From Penium margaritaceum (taxonomy: Eukaryota; Streptophyta; Zygnematophyceae; Desmidiales; Peniaceae): DNA of 64,000 nucleotides. Positions 62,741-64,000 of the stretch are shown here, piece by piece (positions within the stretch are counted from its first letter, which is position 1; every line of letters starts with the position of its first letter). The stretch spans positions 104,089 through 168,088 of the forward strand of contig SZWC01001618.1 in assembly GCA_023375785.1 (NCBI GenBank), in the 5' to 3' direction. A program made the position numbers and the translations under genes. The notes beneath the pieces were generated by a model. That model saw only the letters and a list, made by a program, of their open reading frames with translations. It did not search any database and was not told where the DNA came from.

Positions 62741-64000
62741 TAAGTGTGTGTAAATACGTGTAAGTGCGTATAAGTTTGTGTAAGTGCATGTAAGTGTGTG
62801 TAAGTGCGTGTAAGTGCGTGTGAGTGCATGTAAGTACGTGTAAGTGTGTGTAAGTGCATGTAAATGCGTGTAAGTGTGTGTAAGCGCATGTAAGTGCATG
62901 TAGGTGCATGTAAGTGTGTGGAAGTGAACGTAAGTTCGTGTAGGTGTGCATAAGTACGTGTAAGTATGTGTAAGTGTGTGTATGTGCGTGTAAGTGGATG
63001 TAAGTTCATGTAAGAGCGTGTAAGTGCGTGTAAGTGCGTGTAAGTGTGTGTAAGTGCTTGAAAATGCGTGTAAGTTCGTGTAAGTGCGTGTAAGTGTGTG
63101 TAAGTGCTTGTAAGTATGTGTAAGTGTGTATAAGTGCGTGTAAGTGCGTGTAAGTGCGTGTAAGTATGTAAGTGTATTAAGTGTGTGTTTGTGCATGTAA
63201 ATGCGTGTAAGTGTGTGTAAGTGCGTGTAAGTTTGTGTAAGTGCGTGTAAGCATGTGTGAGTGCGCGTTCATGCGTGTAACTGCGTGTAAGTGTGTGTAA
63301 GTGCATGTAAGTATGTGTAAGTTCGTGTAAGTACGTGTAAGTGTGTGTAAGTGTGTGTAAGTATGTGTAAGTACGTGTAAGTGTGTGTAAGTGTATGTAA
63401 GTGCATGTAAGTACGTGTAAGTTAGTGTAAGTTTGTATAAGTGCATGTAAGTATGTGTAAGTGTGTGTAAGTTTGTGTAAGTGTGTGTAAGTATGTGTAA
63501 GTACGTACAAGTGTGTGTCAGTGCGTGTAAGTGCGTGTAAGTATGTGTATATATGTATAAGTGCATGTAAGTACGTATAAGTGCGCGTAAGTGTGTGTAA
63601 GTGCGTGTAAGTGCGTGTAAGTGTATGTAAGTGCATGTAAGTGTGTATAAGTTTGTGTAAGTGCATGTAAGTACGTGTAAGTTCGTGTAAGTGCGTGTAA
63701 GTGCGTGAAAGTGTGTGTAAGTGTGTAAGTGCATGTAAGTACGTGTTAGTACGTGTAAGTTTGTGTAAGTGCGTGTAAGTTTGTATAAGTGCGTTTAAAA
63801 TCGTGTAAGTGCGTGTAGGCATGTATAAGTGTGAGTTCGTATGTGTAAGTGCGTGTAAGTACGTGCAAGTACGTGTAAGTTTATGTAAGTGCGTGTAAGT
63901 TTGTGTAAGTGCGTGTAAGTGCGTATAAGTATGTGTAAGTGTATATAAGTGCGTTTAAGTATGTGTTAGTGCGTGTAAGTGCGTGTAAGTGCGTGTAAGT

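Larger units (their letters stand above)
1..64000 (+). repeat. Decameric satellite array, unit GTGTAAGTGC, filling the whole window
   Basis: Every stretch of the window can be cut into 10-base units close to GTGTAAGTGC, always in the same orientation; I found no inverted block and no unique sequence. The AA at unit positions 5-6 is the most constant part. Most variation lies at position 9 (G to A), position 10 (C to T), position 1 (G to A) and position 3 (G to A), all transitions. Rarer units (GTGTTAGTGC, GTGTCAGTGC, GTGTAGGTGC, GTGCAAGTGC, GTCTAAGTGC, and an 11-base unit GGTTTAAGTGC) act as landmarks. The plus strand is rich in G and T and poor in C (one C per consensus unit). The array runs off both ends. 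Such an array is typical of eukaryotic heterochromatin; location on the chromosome cannot be told from here. Confidence 0.97.
59590..64000 (+). repeat. Higher-order repeat family 4, copy Y (cut by the window end)
   Basis: Sister of copy X, with the landmark pairs listed there. It has its own perfect duplications (59,831-60,090; 61,351-61,530; 62,071-62,740). The three at 62.1-62.7 kb add 280 bases, which accounts for most of the rise in offset to X from 4,689 to 4,993. The last bases are still array. Confidence 0.82.

Noticed and set aside
1-64000. Telomeric repeat
   Set aside because: Unit GTGTAAGTGC is unlike TTAGGG, TTTAGGG, TTAGG or TTAGGC types, is highly variable from copy to copy, and shows kilobase higher-order repeats, which telomerase-made DNA does not. 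A subtelomeric location remains possible.
1-64000. CRISPR array
   Set aside because: Repeats are 10 bases and contiguous; there are no unique spacers of constant length and no cas genes.
1-64000. Real 5' splice sites or introns at the many GTAAGT motifs
   Set aside because: The motif is part of the repeated unit, there are no exons, branch points or polypyrimidine tracts on the plus strand.
1-64000. CENP-B box or alpha-satellite-like centromere unit
   Set aside because: I saw no copy of the TTCG....A..CGGG pattern, and the monomer is 10 bases, not about 171. A centromeric role can be neither shown nor excluded.
1-64000. Hairpins or inverted repeats made by the array
   Set aside because: All units point the same way and the unit is not self-complementary; only short palindromes (GTGCAC-like, TACGTA, CACGTG in GTAAGCACGTG variants) occur by chance.
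1-64000. tRNA, rRNA or other structured RNA genes
   Set aside because: No stretch leaves the 10-base pattern long enough to hold one; the longest irregular tract is about 30 bases.

Overview
The whole window is tandem-repeat DNA. From the first to the last base it can be read as head-to-tail copies of one 10-base unit, GTGTAAGTGC (about 6,400 copies), all in the same orientation, with no unique sequence and no gene, RNA gene, transposon, CRISPR array or promoter that I can support. The array enters and leaves through the window edges, so it is longer than 64 kb. This is what constitutive heterochromatin of a eukaryotic chromosome looks like (centromeric, subtelomeric, sex- or B-chromosome satellite). 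I cannot name the species. From memory and unchecked, the unit in the rotation GTGCGTGTAA differs only in its AA/TT step from the 10-base germ-line satellite reported for the horse roundworm Parascaris (TTTGTGCGTG, rotated GTGCGTGTTT).

The array has at least four layers of organisation. (1) Neighbouring 10-mers differ from each other mainly by transitions at four positions. (2) Rare variant units recur in the same order at long distances and define higher-order repeats (HORs) of kilobases: about 3.5-3.7 kb at 2.8-9.3 kb (a relative at 0.1-1.4 kb); about 3.5-4.4 kb at 17.9-25.8 kb; a composite about 12.3 kb repeat at 25.8-38 and 38-44 kb, with an inner repeat of 4,955 bases; and about 5.6 kb at 53.9-64 kb, with an earlier relative at 48.3-50.7 kb. 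Where I compared copies by hand they differ by roughly 4-7%. (3) Dozens of nearly identical local tandem duplications of 40-490 bases, nearly always a whole number of 10-mers. (4) Four perfectly homogeneous arrays: 111 copies of AAGTGCGTGG at 14,361-15,470; 8 copies of a 130-base unit at 30,751-31,790; 69 copies of CATGTAAGTG at 44,521-45,210; 112 copies of GTATAAGTGC at 51,611-52,730.

The most notable pattern is a sandwich seen at five places (21.1-21.6, 30.4-32.1, 51.5-52.8, 54.8-55.4 and 56.3-57.0 kb). A block of about 80-300 bases is present twice, and between the two copies lies foreign satellite: in four cases a segment that matches another part of the array 0.25-1.9 kb away, in one case a homogeneous array. 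Where a sister HOR copy could be compared it has the block once and nothing inserted. This is what replication template switching inside the array would leave, and it suggests how the array grows and is homogenised.

The unit itself has physical properties worth testing: AA every 10 bases with GC half a turn away (the rotational nucleosome pattern), an 8-base purine-pyrimidine alternation in every unit that the common mutations preserve, a strong G-over-C strand bias sustained over 64 kb, and the U1 snRNA-binding core GTAAGT in most units. The long open frames on the minus strand are arithmetic by-products of a 10-base period without stop codons and are not annotated as genes.
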